From Hoeflea sp. (lineage in GTDB: Bacteria > Pseudomonadota > Alphaproteobacteria > Rhizobiales > Rhizobiaceae): a stretch of 64,000 nt of DNA. The first letter of the stretch is position 1; every line of letters starts with the position of its first letter. The notes under the pieces were generated by a model. The model made no database searches. It saw only the letters and a list, made by a program, of their open reading frames with translations, and was not told the DNA's origin. The stretch lies in NCBI GenBank assembly GCA_019084245.1, contig JAHRFE010000040.1, forward strand, positions 62,001 through 126,000, in the 5' to 3' direction. A program made the translations under genes and the position numbers. This document shows positions 55,119-63,978 of the stretch, piece by piece.

Positions 55119-55868
55119 TTACAGCACGCCTGCTTCGTTCTTGAGCTTGTCGACGAGTTCGGCCACCGAGGCCACCTTGACGCCCGCCTTGCGGCCACCC
55201 GGCTCCTCCGTCTTGATGACTTCCAGGCGCGGGGCCATGTCGACGCCGTAATCGGCGGCGGTCTTCTTGTCGAGCGGCTTCTTCTTGGCCTTCATGATGT
55301 TGGGCAGCGAGGCGTAGCGCGGCTCATTGAGGCGCAGATCGGTGGTGACGATCGCCGGCAGCTTGACCGAGATTGTCTGCAGGCCGCCATCGACTTCGCG
55401 GGTGACATCGGCCGAGCCATCGCCGATTTCGACCTTGGAGGCGAAAGTGGCCTGGCTCCAGCCCAGAAGCGCGGACAGCATCTGGCCGGTCTGGTTGGCG
55501 TCATCATCGATTGCCTGCTTGCCCAGGATCACCAGGTCCGGGCTTTCCTCGCCGACGATGGCCTTGAGGATCTTGGCGACCGCAAGCGGCTCGACTACGC
55601 CGTCGGCCTCGACCAGGATGGCCCGGTCAGCGCCCATGGCCAGCGCCGTGCGCAGCGTCTCTTCCGACTTCGCGGCTCCGATGGACACAGCCACGACTTC
55701 GGTCGCCTTGCCGGCTTCCTTCAGTCGCAGCGCTTCCTCGATGGCGATTTCATCAAACGGATTCATCGACATCTTCACATTGGCGAGATCGACGCCGCTG
55801 CCATCTGGCTTGACCCGGATCTTGACATTGTAATCAACTACCCGCTTGACCGGCACGAGAATTTTCAT
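55119..55868 (-). CDS. etfB: Electron transfer flavoprotein subunit beta
   Basis: 249 residues opening [14 protein letters not shown]. The family signature region [29 protein letters not shown] and the loop [10 protein letters not shown] are present. Partner of EtfA. A 234-nt non-coding region upstream, ending at the rhizobial rhomboid gene, should hold its promoter. Confidence 0.97.
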   Translation of the reverse strand: MKILVPVKRVVDYNVKIRVKPDGSGVDLANVKMSMNPFDEIAIEEALRLKEAGKATEVVAVSIGAAKSEETLRTALAMGADRAILVEADGVVEPLAVAKILKAIVGEESPDLVILGKQAIDDDANQTGQMLSALLGWSQATFASKVEIGDGSADVTREVDGGLQTISVKLPAIVTTDLRLNEPRYASLPNIMKAKKKPLDKKTAADYGVDMAPRLEVIKTEEPGGRKAGVKVASVAELVDKLKNEAGVL

Positions 55869-56102
55869 CGGTTTGCCTTCCTCACTTTAGCTTGGCCTTC
55901 CTCTGTCCGGCCATGTCCTGGCGATCCGGTTTTGCCGGAGACAGGACGATGCTCCGGATTTTGCCTGCGAAACCAGTACCCGGATAGCCGATTGGCGACA
56001 TGGATACGCGATTTCTTCCCAAATTCAATCGCCGCCGACCAGATGATTTTGCAATGCGGAATAAATGACGTTTACGTCCGCGTCAATTCAACAGTGGCGG
56101 CG

Positions 56103-56882
56103 CTATCGTCCCCACTTCGGCGGCGCAGCTCGAGTGGCTGTTTTTTGGGGTTCCGTTTGCGGACTTTCATGGATCACGGCTTTCGGGGTTTCGATGGTCC
56201 GGTCAAACAATGGAACGCCGGACCGGCGCATGAAGAGAACCAGAATCGCGCCTGCAATGATGCCGCCGATATGAGCGCCCCAGGAGATTTCTCCGCCGAG
56301 GTCGGTGACCACCATGACGAATTGGAACCCGACCCAGAACAGCAACGGAATGAAGGCAGGCAAGGGCAGCGGAATTCGGCCCAGCACCAGAACCCAGACC
56401 CGGACCCGCGGATGCAGCATGAGATAGGCCGCAACAATGCCGGCGACGGCGCCGGATGCGCCAATCAACGGGCCTTGAGAGTCGGGCAGAAGCAGCCCGT
56501 GCACGAAAGCGCCGGCTGCGGCGCACAGGAAATAGAAAATCAGAAACCTTATGTGACCCATGGCATCTTCGACATTGTCGCCAAAAACCCATAGAAAGAT
56601 CATGTTCGAGCCGAGATGGAGCAGGTTTCCATGCAGAAAGCTGTAGGTGATATAGGTTGCGTCTTCCGGCACCAGCACAAGTGAGGCCGGGAGTTCGACA
56701 ATGTCGTTGACCACGGAGGGAATGAATCCCAGGCCCAGATAAGCGGCGTTGGTAAACTCGCTGTCATCGCCGGCCAGTCCCGTCACCAGCCATACAAGGA
56801 CATTGATGACGATCAGCGACCACGTCACCCATTGCAGCCTGATGTGTTTGAGATCGTTGGAATCATGCAGCGGAATGAACAT
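56103..56882 (-). CDS. Rhomboid family intramembrane serine protease
   Basis: About 259 residues, six to seven hydrophobic segments. The catalytic serine is in GASGAVAG near residue 140, and the partner histidine in WGAHIGG near residue 205; HGNLLHLGSNMIFL is the conserved oxyanion-side helix. It cleaves membrane proteins within the bilayer. The ATG at 56880-56882 is chosen; an earlier start (56957) would overlap the adenosyltransferase gene. Confidence 0.93.
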   Translation of the reverse strand: MFIPLHDSNDLKHIRLQWVTWSLIVINVLVWLVTGLAGDDSEFTNAAYLGLGFIPSVVNDIVELPASLVLVPEDATYITYSFLHGNLLHLGSNMIFLWVFGDNVEDAMGHIRFLIFYFLCAAAGAFVHGLLLPDSQGPLIGASGAVAGIVAAYLMLHPRVRVWVLVLGRIPLPLPAFIPLLFWVGFQFVMVVTDLGGEISWGAHIGGIIAGAILVLFMRRSGVPLFDRTIETPKAVIHESPQTEPQKTATRAAPPKWGR

Positions 56883-56932
56883 TGTGGATTTTCCTCTGAC
56901 CATGGCGGCTGCGTGGGCCGCTGCTTTTGAAC

Positions 56933-57511
56933 CTAACGGTTTTTGCCTGGAACCCAAAGCACATCGGCCCGGCCCTGATCATTGACCCAGCGCGCGGCGA
57001 CAAAGAAGAAGTCCGACAGTCTGTTGATGAAGCGGATCGCCGAGGGATTGACGATCTCGCCGTCCTGATCAGCCAGTTCAACCATCAGCCGTTCAGCGCG
57101 GCGCGCGACGGTTCGGGCCAGATGCAGATGCGCGGCCGCTTCGGTGCCACCTGGCAGGACAAAAGAGCGCAGCGGCTCAAGGTCGGCGTTGAGCGTGTCG
57201 ATATCGGCCTCGATCCGGGTCACCTGCGCATCCACAATCCGCAACGGTTCATACTCCGGTTTCTCGCCGGTGTCGGGTGTGGCGAGATCGGCGCCGAGAT
57301 CGAAACAATCATTCTGAATGCGCATCAGCATGGCGTCGAGCGCCGGCATCGCGGCCGTATGCAGCCGAACCATGCCGACGACGGCATTGGTTTCATCGAC
57401 CGTGCCATAGGCTTCAATGCGCGGGTCGTATTTCGGGCGCCTGTCGCCCGAGGCCAGGCCGGTTGTGCCGTCATCCCCGGTTCTGGTGTAAATCTTGTTG
57501 AGCTTGACCAT
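56933..57511 (-). CDS. PduO-type cob(I)yrinic acid a,c-diamide adenosyltransferase
   Basis: 192 residues. The PduO/ATR landmarks are TRTGDDGTTGL at residues 9-19, IEAYGTVDETNAVVG and FVLPGG near the middle, followed by RTVARRAERL. It adenosylates cobalamin precursors, complementing CobS/CobT in the same genome. It is followed at 50 nt by the rhomboid gene on the same strand. Confidence 0.95.
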   Translation of the reverse strand: MVKLNKIYTRTGDDGTTGLASGDRRPKYDPRIEAYGTVDETNAVVGMVRLHTAAMPALDAMLMRIQNDCFDLGADLATPDTGEKPEYEPLRIVDAQVTRIEADIDTLNADLEPLRSFVLPGGTEAAAHLHLARTVARRAERLMVELADQDGEIVNPSAIRFINRLSDFFFVAARWVNDQGRADVLWVPGKNR

Positions 57512-57580
57512 TGCGCATGCTTTCTGACTGAAATTCAGGCTGATTATGGCGTCGTGACGGGCCTGAACGGGATCACTGGT

Positions 57581-57778
57581 TCAGCGGCCGCCGCCGGTGA
57601 GCCACAAAGTGGCGACGATCAGGATGACGGCGACAAACTGCAAGACCACGCGGGCCTGCATCAGCTTGTTGGACAGGTTGCCGGAACCGCCACGCGCCAT
57701 GTTGACCAGCCCGCGCACCAGCACGGCCGCCACGGAGAGCATGACAATAATGGACAGGACATAGGTAACGGACGACAT
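57581..57778 (-). CDS. Twin transmembrane (HIG1-like) protein
   Basis: 65 residues with two hydrophobic helices flanking the basic NMARGGSGNLSNKLMQARVV linker, the HIG1-type pattern. HIG1 proteins associate with cytochrome oxidase in mitochondria; bacterial roles are unsettled. It stands directly before the adenosyltransferase gene, as in other rhizobia. The ATG at 57778 opens MSSVTYV. Confidence 0.85.
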   Translation of the reverse strand: MSSVTYVLSIIVMLSVAAVLVRGLVNMARGGSGNLSNKLMQARVVLQFVAVILIVATLWLTGGGR

Positions 57779-57866
57779 CAGACGGTTTCCTTGAGGTAAT
57801 TTGCGATCTGGAACATAGGCTGTTTTGTCTGCAAGTCCATTGTCCCGGTCCGGATGGCAGAAAGGT

Positions 57867-58709
57867 TCAAGTCTGCCTGGCCAGCCAGGGGTAAAACAAA
57901 CGCGCCGGCAACAGCCTGCGCGCGATGACGCCCAGTTTGGCCTCACGGGTCACTGCGTAGTGATAGCGCGGACGGTTCGCGGTCAGGGCATGATGCAGAA
58001 CCCGATAGACCGCTTCAGGCCCAAGCTTGCCACTGTTCGATTCTTCCTGCTTTTTGAGACGACGCAACTGATCCTGATAATCCTTGCGGTGCACCGAACT
58101 CTCTATGTCGATGGTTCGATGAAAGTGCCTGAGCGCATTGGCCCTGAACCGGCTGACAATGGCGCCGGGCTCGATCAGGCTGACATGAATGCCGGACCCT
58201 TCCAATTCCAGCGCCATTGTAACCGACAGTCCCTCAAGCGCGTGCTTGGAGGCGTTGTAGGCGCCGCGAAACCGCATGGGAACCAGTCCGAGGATCGAAG
58301 AGCATTGCACGATGCGGCCATGGCCCTGCGCACGCATCACCGGGATGACCTTGCGTGTCAGGTCATGGTAGCCGAAGAAATTGGCTTCGAACTGGGCCCG
58401 CAAGGCGTCGACAGGCAGGTCTTCGACAGCGCCGACCTGCCCGTAGCCGCCATTGTTGAACAGCGCATCACATCGCCCGCCGGTGGCTGCCATCGCGTGT
58501 TCAAAGAAATCGGCGATGCTTTCGGAATCGGCATAATCGAGACGATAGGCCTTGATGCCGTCGCTGTTGAGTTCGGCAATATGGTCCTCGGTGCGGGCCG
58601 AGGCGATTACATGCCAGCCTTCGGCCTTGAGCGCACGGGCGCAATAGGCGCCAATTCCGCTCGAGCAGCCGGTGACAAGGATGGTCTTTGTTTGGTTATT
58701 GGCCGTCAT
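57867..58709 (-). CDS. SDR family oxidoreductase
   Basis: 280 residues. The glycine-rich motif is TGCSSGIGAYCA at residues 14-25 and NNGGYG near residue 85 replaces NNAG; the catalytic set is Ser in CSSILG and YNASKHALEG (YxxxK). The product is likely a hydroxy- or keto-compound reductase, substrate unknown. Transcribed alone, divergent from the BrkB-type gene. Confidence 0.92.
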   Translation of the reverse strand: MTANNQTKTILVTGCSSGIGAYCARALKAEGWHVIASARTEDHIAELNSDGIKAYRLDYADSESIADFFEHAMAATGGRCDALFNNGGYGQVGAVEDLPVDALRAQFEANFFGYHDLTRKVIPVMRAQGHGRIVQCSSILGLVPMRFRGAYNASKHALEGLSVTMALELEGSGIHVSLIEPGAIVSRFRANALRHFHRTIDIESSVHRKDYQDQLRRLKKQEESNSGKLGPEAVYRVLHHALTANRPRYHYAVTREAKLGVIARRLLPARLFYPWLARQT

Positions 58710-58808
58710 TGTGCGGTCTGCCCCTGTACTGACGCGTTTCAGATCCCATAATCAAGCAAGACTGACAATGCCGGATCGGCTAAACAACATCCAGGCGAGG
58801 AGTTGTCA

Positions 58809-59675
58809 TTGAAGCGTTTCTACACCGTGGTCATGGATGCGATTACCCATTTCAACAATGATGACGGCTGGGCCATGGCCAGCCATGTCGCCTTGTCGAT
58901 CCTGATGGCGTTGTTCCCGTTCATGATCTTCGGAACGGCTCTGGCCAGTTTTCTTGGCGCCAACGCCTATGCGGAAACGGCTTCGCATCTGATTTTCGAT
59001 ACGTGGCCCGAATCAATTGCGGCGCCGATCTCGCGCGAGGTGGTCAATGTGCTCACCGTCGAACGCGGCGGTCTTTTGACGTTGTCGGTGCTTGCCGCGG
59101 CGTTCTTTTCCGCCAACGGGGTGGAGGCGCTCCGAGTTTCGCTCAATCGCGCCTACAGGGTGACGGAAACGCGGGCCTGGTATGTCACGCGCGCTCAGAG
59201 CCTGGGGTTTGTCGTCATCGCGGTGCTGGTCATCATGGCGATAAGTTTCCTGCTGGTGCTGGCGCCGCTGGCCATGAAACTGGCCCGGCAGTTCGCGCCC
59301 TGGATGGAAGCGATCATCTCAGCAGTGGAAAACTGGCGTATCCTGATTGCGGCGATGGTGCTGGTCATCGGGCTGGTCTTCTCGCATCTCTGGTTGCCAG
59401 CCGGCCGCCGCAGGCTCTTTGATGTGATTCCCGGCATAGGCGTCACACTTGTTTTCTGGATGGCGGGTGCACTGATGTTTGCGAGCTATCTCAAGGAATT
59501 CGCGACCTATGTCTCGACCTATGCCGGGCTCGCATCGATCATGGTCGCCCTGGTCTTTCTCTACATTATCGCGGCTATTTTCATCCTCGGGGCCGAGATT
59601 AATGCTGCAATCCTCAATGCGCGCGACCGTGCCAGAATGGCGCAGGATATCGCCCGCGCCAAGGTTAAGGATTAA
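58809..59675 (+). CDS. YihY/BrkB family membrane protein
   Basis: About 288 residues with six hydrophobic segments, as in the YihY/virulence factor BrkB family. DDGWAMASHVALSILMALFPF is the conserved first region, and FLYIIAAIFILGAEINAAI ends the membrane domain. The start is a TTG at 58809, with GAGGAG six bases upstream; a TTG at 58803 is closer than usual to the site. No biochemical role is established. Confidence 0.88.
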   Translation: MKRFYTVVMDAITHFNNDDGWAMASHVALSILMALFPFMIFGTALASFLGANAYAETASHLIFDTWPESIAAPISREVVNVLTVERGGLLTLSVLAAAFFSANGVEALRVSLNRAYRVTETRAWYVTRAQSLGFVVIAVLVIMAISFLLVLAPLAMKLARQFAPWMEAIISAVENWRILIAAMVLVIGLVFSHLWLPAGRRRLFDVIPGIGVTLVFWMAGALMFASYLKEFATYVSTYAGLASIMVALVFLYIIAAIFILGAEINAAILNARDRARMAQDIARAKVKD

Positions 59676-59762
59676 GCCAGAATCGCAATCAGCCGCCCGG
59701 CCGGCGTTTACCATGCTAAATTCCGTCCAGTGAAAAAGCGCACCGGAAAGGGAGGTTGGCTC

Positions 59763-60050
59763 GTGTTTGCCGGTTTGTCTTCGGATATGGTTCTGTATTT
59801 TATGGCCTTGTCGATCGCGGCGTCGTTCTTTGTCGGCAACGCTATGGATTCGGTGCTCGGAGCACTGGGCTTTGGCCCCTTGGGCAACATGATCGTATTG
59901 CTGGCCGGGTTCTTCATCGGCCTGAATGTGGTGGACGCCATTCCGTTTGGGCGTGTGCCCTCGGCCCTGATCATCCCGGCCGCGATTGCCGTCTCTTTCT
60001 CGATCCTGTTCCTGCTTGCCCTTTTCAAGCGAATGGTTCGGCCGACCTAG
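59763..60050 (+). CDS. Conserved small membrane protein
   Basis: 95 residues with three hydrophobic segments (MVLYFMALSIAASFFVGNAM, GNMIVLLAGFFIGLNVV, and the C-terminal one). I use the GTG at 59763, preceded by GGGAGG at 7 nt; an upstream GTG at 59730 is in frame. It ends 3 nt from the convergent gluQRS. No family or function is recognised. Confidence 0.75.
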   Translation: MFAGLSSDMVLYFMALSIAASFFVGNAMDSVLGALGFGPLGNMIVLLAGFFIGLNVVDAIPFGRVPSALIIPAAIAVSFSILFLLALFKRMVRPT

Positions 60051-60052
60051 TT

Positions 60053-60973
60053 TCAGGGCTGCAACGGCAGGCCGGCCATCGCAATAATGTCGGCGCGGGT
60101 AGCCCCCTGTTCGCGCAATGACGCAATTGATGTCGCGCCGTCGCTCTTGGAAAGCTTGCGGCCGGTCTTGTCCAGAACCAGCCCATGGTGGCGGTATCGG
60201 GGGGCCGGCAATCCGAGCAGGCGCTGCAGCAACCGGTGTACAGAGGTGGAGGCGAAAAGATCTTCGCCACGAATGATATCGGTGACTTTCTGGATTGCGT
60301 CATCGATGGTCACCGCCAGATGATAGCTGGTCGGAACGTCGCGCCGGGCGAGAACGACATCGCCCCATGCGGCAGGATCTGCGGCAATCCTGCCGGTTTC
60401 TCCATGAGGCCCGGCGCCATGTTCGTCCCAGCACAACGGTTGGCTGAGGCCATCAAGCGCCTTTCTCATGTCCAGCCGCCAGGCATAGGGTTTGCCATCC
60501 GCAATCCGCTGATTGCGTTGTTGAGTTGTCAATGTTCGGTCGTCGCCGGGATAATGCGGCGCGCCATCGGGATCGCGCGGCCAGGTTTTGCCCGAGGTCT
60601 CGGCCTCGCGCACCCGATCAGCGGCTTCGCCGCGGCTCAGAAAGGCCGGATAGACGAGATCAAGCTTGCGCAATTCAGACAGCGCCGCCTCGTAATCTGA
60701 AAAATGCTCCGACTGACGGCGCATCGGTCCGGACCAATCCAGGCCAAGCCAGGCGAGATCTTCAAAAATTGCAGACTCGAATTCGGGCCGCGCACGCGTC
60801 GTATCGATGTCCTCAATGCGGATCAGGAATGTCCCGCCATGGTCGCGGGCGAAACGCCAGTTGAGCAGCGCCGATCGGGCATGGCCAGGATGAAGCAGAC
60901 CGTTCGGGCTGGGCGCGAAGCGGACAGTCGAGGTGGGTGAACCTGTTTTTGCTGTGGATTTGATCTCTGGCAT
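60053..60973 (-). CDS. gluQRS: tRNA glutamyl-Q(34) synthetase
   Basis: 306 residues: a truncated class I glutamyl-tRNA synthetase without anticodon-binding domain. The HIGH-like motif is LLHPGHARSA and the KMSKS-like one is GRKLSKSDGA. It attaches glutamate to queuosine 34 of tRNA-Asp. The cysteine cluster expected in the E. coli enzyme's zinc site is absent; the protein has only one cysteine. Its N-terminal part overlaps no gene, since the AlkA-type gene is placed to start at 61041. Confidence 0.93.
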   Translation of the reverse strand: MPEIKSTAKTGSPTSTVRFAPSPNGLLHPGHARSALLNWRFARDHGGTFLIRIEDIDTTRARPEFESAIFEDLAWLGLDWSGPMRRQSEHFSDYEAALSELRKLDLVYPAFLSRGEAADRVREAETSGKTWPRDPDGAPHYPGDDRTLTTQQRNQRIADGKPYAWRLDMRKALDGLSQPLCWDEHGAGPHGETGRIAADPAAWGDVVLARRDVPTSYHLAVTIDDAIQKVTDIIRGEDLFASTSVHRLLQRLLGLPAPRYRHHGLVLDKTGRKLSKSDGATSIASLREQGATRADIIAMAGLPLQP

Positions 60974-61040
60974 GATGTCTCATGTCATTTTTTCCCGGTC
61001 TCGTCACCGGGGCAGGCATCAAGCGCCAGGAACAAGAGGC

Positions 61041-61688
61041 ATGCGCCGGATCGACAGTGCTGACGATATTGCCGAAGGCCTCCGGGCGCTCGCGCAGTGC
61101 GACGCGCGACTGGCGCATGCCATCACCGTGGCCGGGCCTGTTCCATTGCGGCGTAAGCCGCCCGGTTTTTCGGCTCTTGCGGAAATCATCCTGTCCCAAA
61201 TGGTATCAAAGGCCAGCGCCAATGCCTTGCGGCGGAAGCTCGAGCTGGCGGCGGGAGAAATCAGCCCTGCTGCAGTTCTCAGCTTGCCGCCCGAGACCTT
61301 GCGGACCGCGGGATTGTCGCGCGCCAAGGCGGAGACGCTGCAACGGGTTGGCGAGGCAGTGCTTGCAGGCGAGCTAGATCTTGAACAGCTCTGCGCGCTT
61401 GACGGACCGGAGGCGATTGGCGCGATGACGGCGATCAAGGGCGTCGGACCTTGGACCGCCGAAGTGTATCTGCTGTTCTGCGCCGGCCATCCGGACATCT
61501 TTCCGTCAGGCGATGTGGCCCTGCAGAGCGCTGCCGCCCATGTCCTGGGCCTTGATGTCTGGCCGCAGTCAAAGGCGCTGTCGGAACTGGCCTTGCCGTG
61601 GAGCCCGTGGCGTGGTGTGGCGGCGCGGCTTTTATGGGCCTACTATGCCGAAGTCATGCGTCGGGACGCCACCCCGCTCGGGGCCTGA
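61041..61688 (+). CDS. DNA-3-methyladenine glycosylase II (AlkA type)
   Basis: 215 residues of the HhH-GPD superfamily. The helix-hairpin-helix is IKGVGPWTAEVYL near residue 135, and the catalytic Asp is in PSGDVALQ near 157. It excises alkylated bases during base excision repair. The start at 61041 follows AAGAGGC; an in-frame ATG at 60933 would overlap gluQRS on the other strand. Confidence 0.93.
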   Translation: MRRIDSADDIAEGLRALAQCDARLAHAITVAGPVPLRRKPPGFSALAEIILSQMVSKASANALRRKLELAAGEISPAAVLSLPPETLRTAGLSRAKAETLQRVGEAVLAGELDLEQLCALDGPEAIGAMTAIKGVGPWTAEVYLLFCAGHPDIFPSGDVALQSAAAHVLGLDVWPQSKALSELALPWSPWRGVAARLLWAYYAEVMRRDATPLGA

Positions 61689-61804
61689 AGGCGGCCTGAT
61701 TCGGGCCGGAAAATCATTTGGAAAGCAGGTGCTTCACAATCCTGTCACGACAAGCCTAATATGGTCCTTGCAGATGCCGAATCGGACATGCTCAGGAGAG
61801 CCGC

Positions 61805-62362
61805 TTGACGATTTTTGTATCCCCGCAGTCCTTGCCAGCGCTCGTGCTGAACGCTGATTACAGGCCGTTGAGTTATTATCCGCTATCGCTTTGGTCGTGG
61901 CAGGATGCCGTCAAGGCTGTCTTCCTCGACCGGGTGCAGATTGTTGCCGAATATGATCACGCCGTGTCGTCACCGACATTTACGATGCGGTTGCCGAGCG
62001 TGGTCTGCCTGAAAACCTATATCAAGCCGTCGCGCTTCCCGGCATTCACGCGCTTCAACGTGTTCCTGCGCGACCGGTTCGAATGTCAGTATTGCGGATC
62101 GCCGAATGAACTGACCTTTGACCATGTCATTCCGCGGCGGTGCGGCGGCGAAACAACCTGGGAGAACGTCGTTGCGGCCTGCTCGCCCTGCAATCTGAAG
62201 AAGGGCGGTATGATGCCCAAGCAGGCGGGGATGATCCCGCAGCAGAAGCCTTACCGGCCCAGTGTTCAGGATTTGCACAACAACGGCAGAATGTTTCCGC
62301 CCAACTTCCTGCATGAAAGCTGGATGGACTACCTTTATTGGGATGTCGAACTGCAGCCGTAG
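61805..62362 (+). CDS. HNH endonuclease
   Basis: 185 residues. The HNH core is CQYCG-x-DHVIPRRCGG-x-N-x-CSPCN near residues 97-135, with two CxxC zinc pairs. The conserved N-terminal part (ALVLNADYRPLSYYP) marks a chromosomal family widespread in alphaproteobacteria rather than a homing nuclease. The TTG start follows AGGAG. Confidence 0.93.
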   Translation: MTIFVSPQSLPALVLNADYRPLSYYPLSLWSWQDAVKAVFLDRVQIVAEYDHAVSSPTFTMRLPSVVCLKTYIKPSRFPAFTRFNVFLRDRFECQYCGSPNELTFDHVIPRRCGGETTWENVVAACSPCNLKKGGMMPKQAGMIPQQKPYRPSVQDLHNNGRMFPPNFLHESWMDYLYWDVELQP

Positions 62363-62368
62363 TGCGGA

Positions 62369-62878
62369 TCAGTTCTTCATCATCGCGCCGCGGAACGCGA
62401 TCGCGGCAAGTCCGGCGCTGGCCAGTACGTTCCAGCCGGCGAACGAGAGACCCAATACGCGCAATGAGGCCTCATCGCAGGATGGCGGCTTCTTCGAGGT
62501 GAGATCACCCAGCAGCGAACCCGCATCGGTGGTCACGGCATCCGCTGATGTGGCGCAGGAGGCCGGGCCTTCCCACCACTGCCACTCGACGCCGGAATGG
62601 TAGACACCAAGCACCAGGCCATAGAGCATCAGCAACCCGCCGACAGCCAGAAGACCGCGCACCGCCCAGGAAGGGCCGCCGGCAAAGGAGATCACCGCCG
62701 CTATCAGCATCAACGGGGCGCCAATGTAATAGGGCGTGCGCTGCGTCAGGCACAGGGCGCAGGGTATATAGCCGCCGATATGCTCGAAGCCGAGCGCCAT
62801 CCCCACGACAAGAGCCATGGCGACGGCCAGTCCCAGGGCTGTGTATGAGCGTCGGGAGCGGGTATCGGTAATCAGCAT
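62369..62878 (-). CDS. DsbB-like disulfide bond formation protein B
   Basis: 169 residues with four hydrophobic segments. The first redox pair is CALC (IPCALCLTQR), and the second is formed by Cys in ASCATSADA and PSCDE. It reoxidises DsbA using quinone. The ATG at 62878 follows AAGGA; an earlier in-frame start adds a charged leader. Convergent with the HNH gene, 6 nt apart. Confidence 0.9.
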   Translation of the reverse strand: MLITDTRSRRSYTALGLAVAMALVVGMALGFEHIGGYIPCALCLTQRTPYYIGAPLMLIAAVISFAGGPSWAVRGLLAVGGLLMLYGLVLGVYHSGVEWQWWEGPASCATSADAVTTDAGSLLGDLTSKKPPSCDEASLRVLGLSFAGWNVLASAGLAAIAFRGAMMKN

Positions 62879-62975
62879 GCTGATGTTCCTTGGTTCATGC
62901 GCTTTTGTCTGCATTGATCGCAATGGTGTCGAAAAAATGATTTGGCGCGCGGTTGTTTGGCAATCTCAGACCAGT

Positions 62976-63641
62976 TCAAGCCGCAGATCCGCGATTGAAC
63001 ACGAAATCAATCAGAAAATACAGCAAGGCGGGTCCGCCGATAACCAGGATGGCGACCCAGATCATGGCCACGACTAGGCCGAGAATGACGAACAGCGCGT
63101 CGCGCTCGATCAGGCCAATGGCGGCCAGTGCGACGCCAATGCCCGGTACGGTGTTGGTCAGGGGCAAGGGCACCAGGATCGACGCGCAAGGGATGATCAG
63201 AAGCGCGCCGATCAGCCGCGCCGCGCGATCTCCGGTCAGGCTCGCAAAGCGTGGATGCGCGAGCCGCTCCAGCCAGCCGCCATAGCGCTTGGCGCGGGCC
63301 ACCACATCAAGCAGGCCGGCTACCGGCAGCGCGCGCTTGCGCAAGGTCTCTGGCAGCCACGGCGCCTTCCGGCCGGAAGCCATCTGGGCTGCCAGAACCA
63401 GCATTGGCAGGGCAACGAGTTGTGGCAGCAGATAGACGAAGGGGAGGCAGCATGGCAGAGCCAGCACCAGCAGCAGGAGCCCGAAGGCGCGCTCTTCCAT
63501 CAGATCGCTGAGTTCGCCAAGCGTGATCATCGCCTTGGCGTCGCCAGGATTGGACCGAGCCCCCTCCAGATGCGGCCTGAGGATGGCGTCAATCTTGGCC
63601 AGCGCACCGCGTGGCGCCGTCGTCGCTGCGAATTCGCTCAT
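62976..63641 (-). CDS. ExoD family exopolysaccharide synthesis protein
   Basis: About 221 residues. A soluble N-terminal region (LGELSDLMEERAFG) is followed by four to five hydrophobic segments, including PCCLPFVYLLPQLVALPM. PF06055 proteins are named from Sinorhizobium ExoD, needed for exopolysaccharide and alkali tolerance; the mechanism is unknown. The ATG at 63641 is used; one at 63656 is in frame. Confidence 0.88.
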   Translation of the reverse strand: MSEFAATTAPRGALAKIDAILRPHLEGARSNPGDAKAMITLGELSDLMEERAFGLLLLVLALPCCLPFVYLLPQLVALPMLVLAAQMASGRKAPWLPETLRKRALPVAGLLDVVARAKRYGGWLERLAHPRFASLTGDRAARLIGALLIIPCASILVPLPLTNTVPGIGVALAAIGLIERDALFVILGLVVAMIWVAILVIGGPALLYFLIDFVFNRGSAA

Positions 63642-63758
63642 AGTGATTGTCCGCAATTGGAAGCCCGAATCTACGAGGGCTTTTAGCAGAGAGCAGGTGA
63701 GCTTTCCATCGGCAGCTCAACGACATTGAGCCATTGCGTTCCAATTGGATCAAGCAGC

Positions 63759-63787
63759 TTGACCATTGCCCCGTCAGATAATATTGG
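63759..63787 (+). promoter_or_regulatory. Candidate tRNA-Leu promoter
   Basis: TTGACC (63759-63764) and TATTGG (63782-63787) are 17 nt apart. The -10 match is weak; a start near 63794 would leave an 11-nt leader before the tRNA. Confidence 0.35.
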
Positions 63788-63804
63788 ACAGATCGCAGTG
63801 GAAT

Positions 63805-63889
63805 GCCCCTTTGGCGGAATTGGTAGACGCGCCGCACTCAAAATGCGGTTCCGAAAGGAGTTCCGGTTCGAGTCCGGAAGGGGGCACCA
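63805..63889 (+). tRNA. tRNA-Leu (anticodon CAA)
   Basis: 85 nt with encoded CCA and the long variable arm of type II tRNAs. The acceptor stem GCCCCTT pairs with AGGGGGC through one G-U pair; the anticodon stem CCGCA/TGCGG holds loop CTCAAAA with CAA at positions 34-36; the T arm is TCCGG TTCGAGT CCGGA. It reads UUG. Confidence 0.97.
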
Positions 63890-63978
63890 CCACTCCCTGA
63901 TTTCTGTCAAGGAAATCAACACATTCAAAGCCTTACGCGCTTTCGGAGTACAGTTTTCCGTACAGTTCGGAGGACGGT

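Noticed and set aside
55110-56594. Plus-strand open frame of about 490 codons
   Set aside because: It runs antisense to etfB and the rhomboid gene, both clearly coding, and shows no domain-like sequence.
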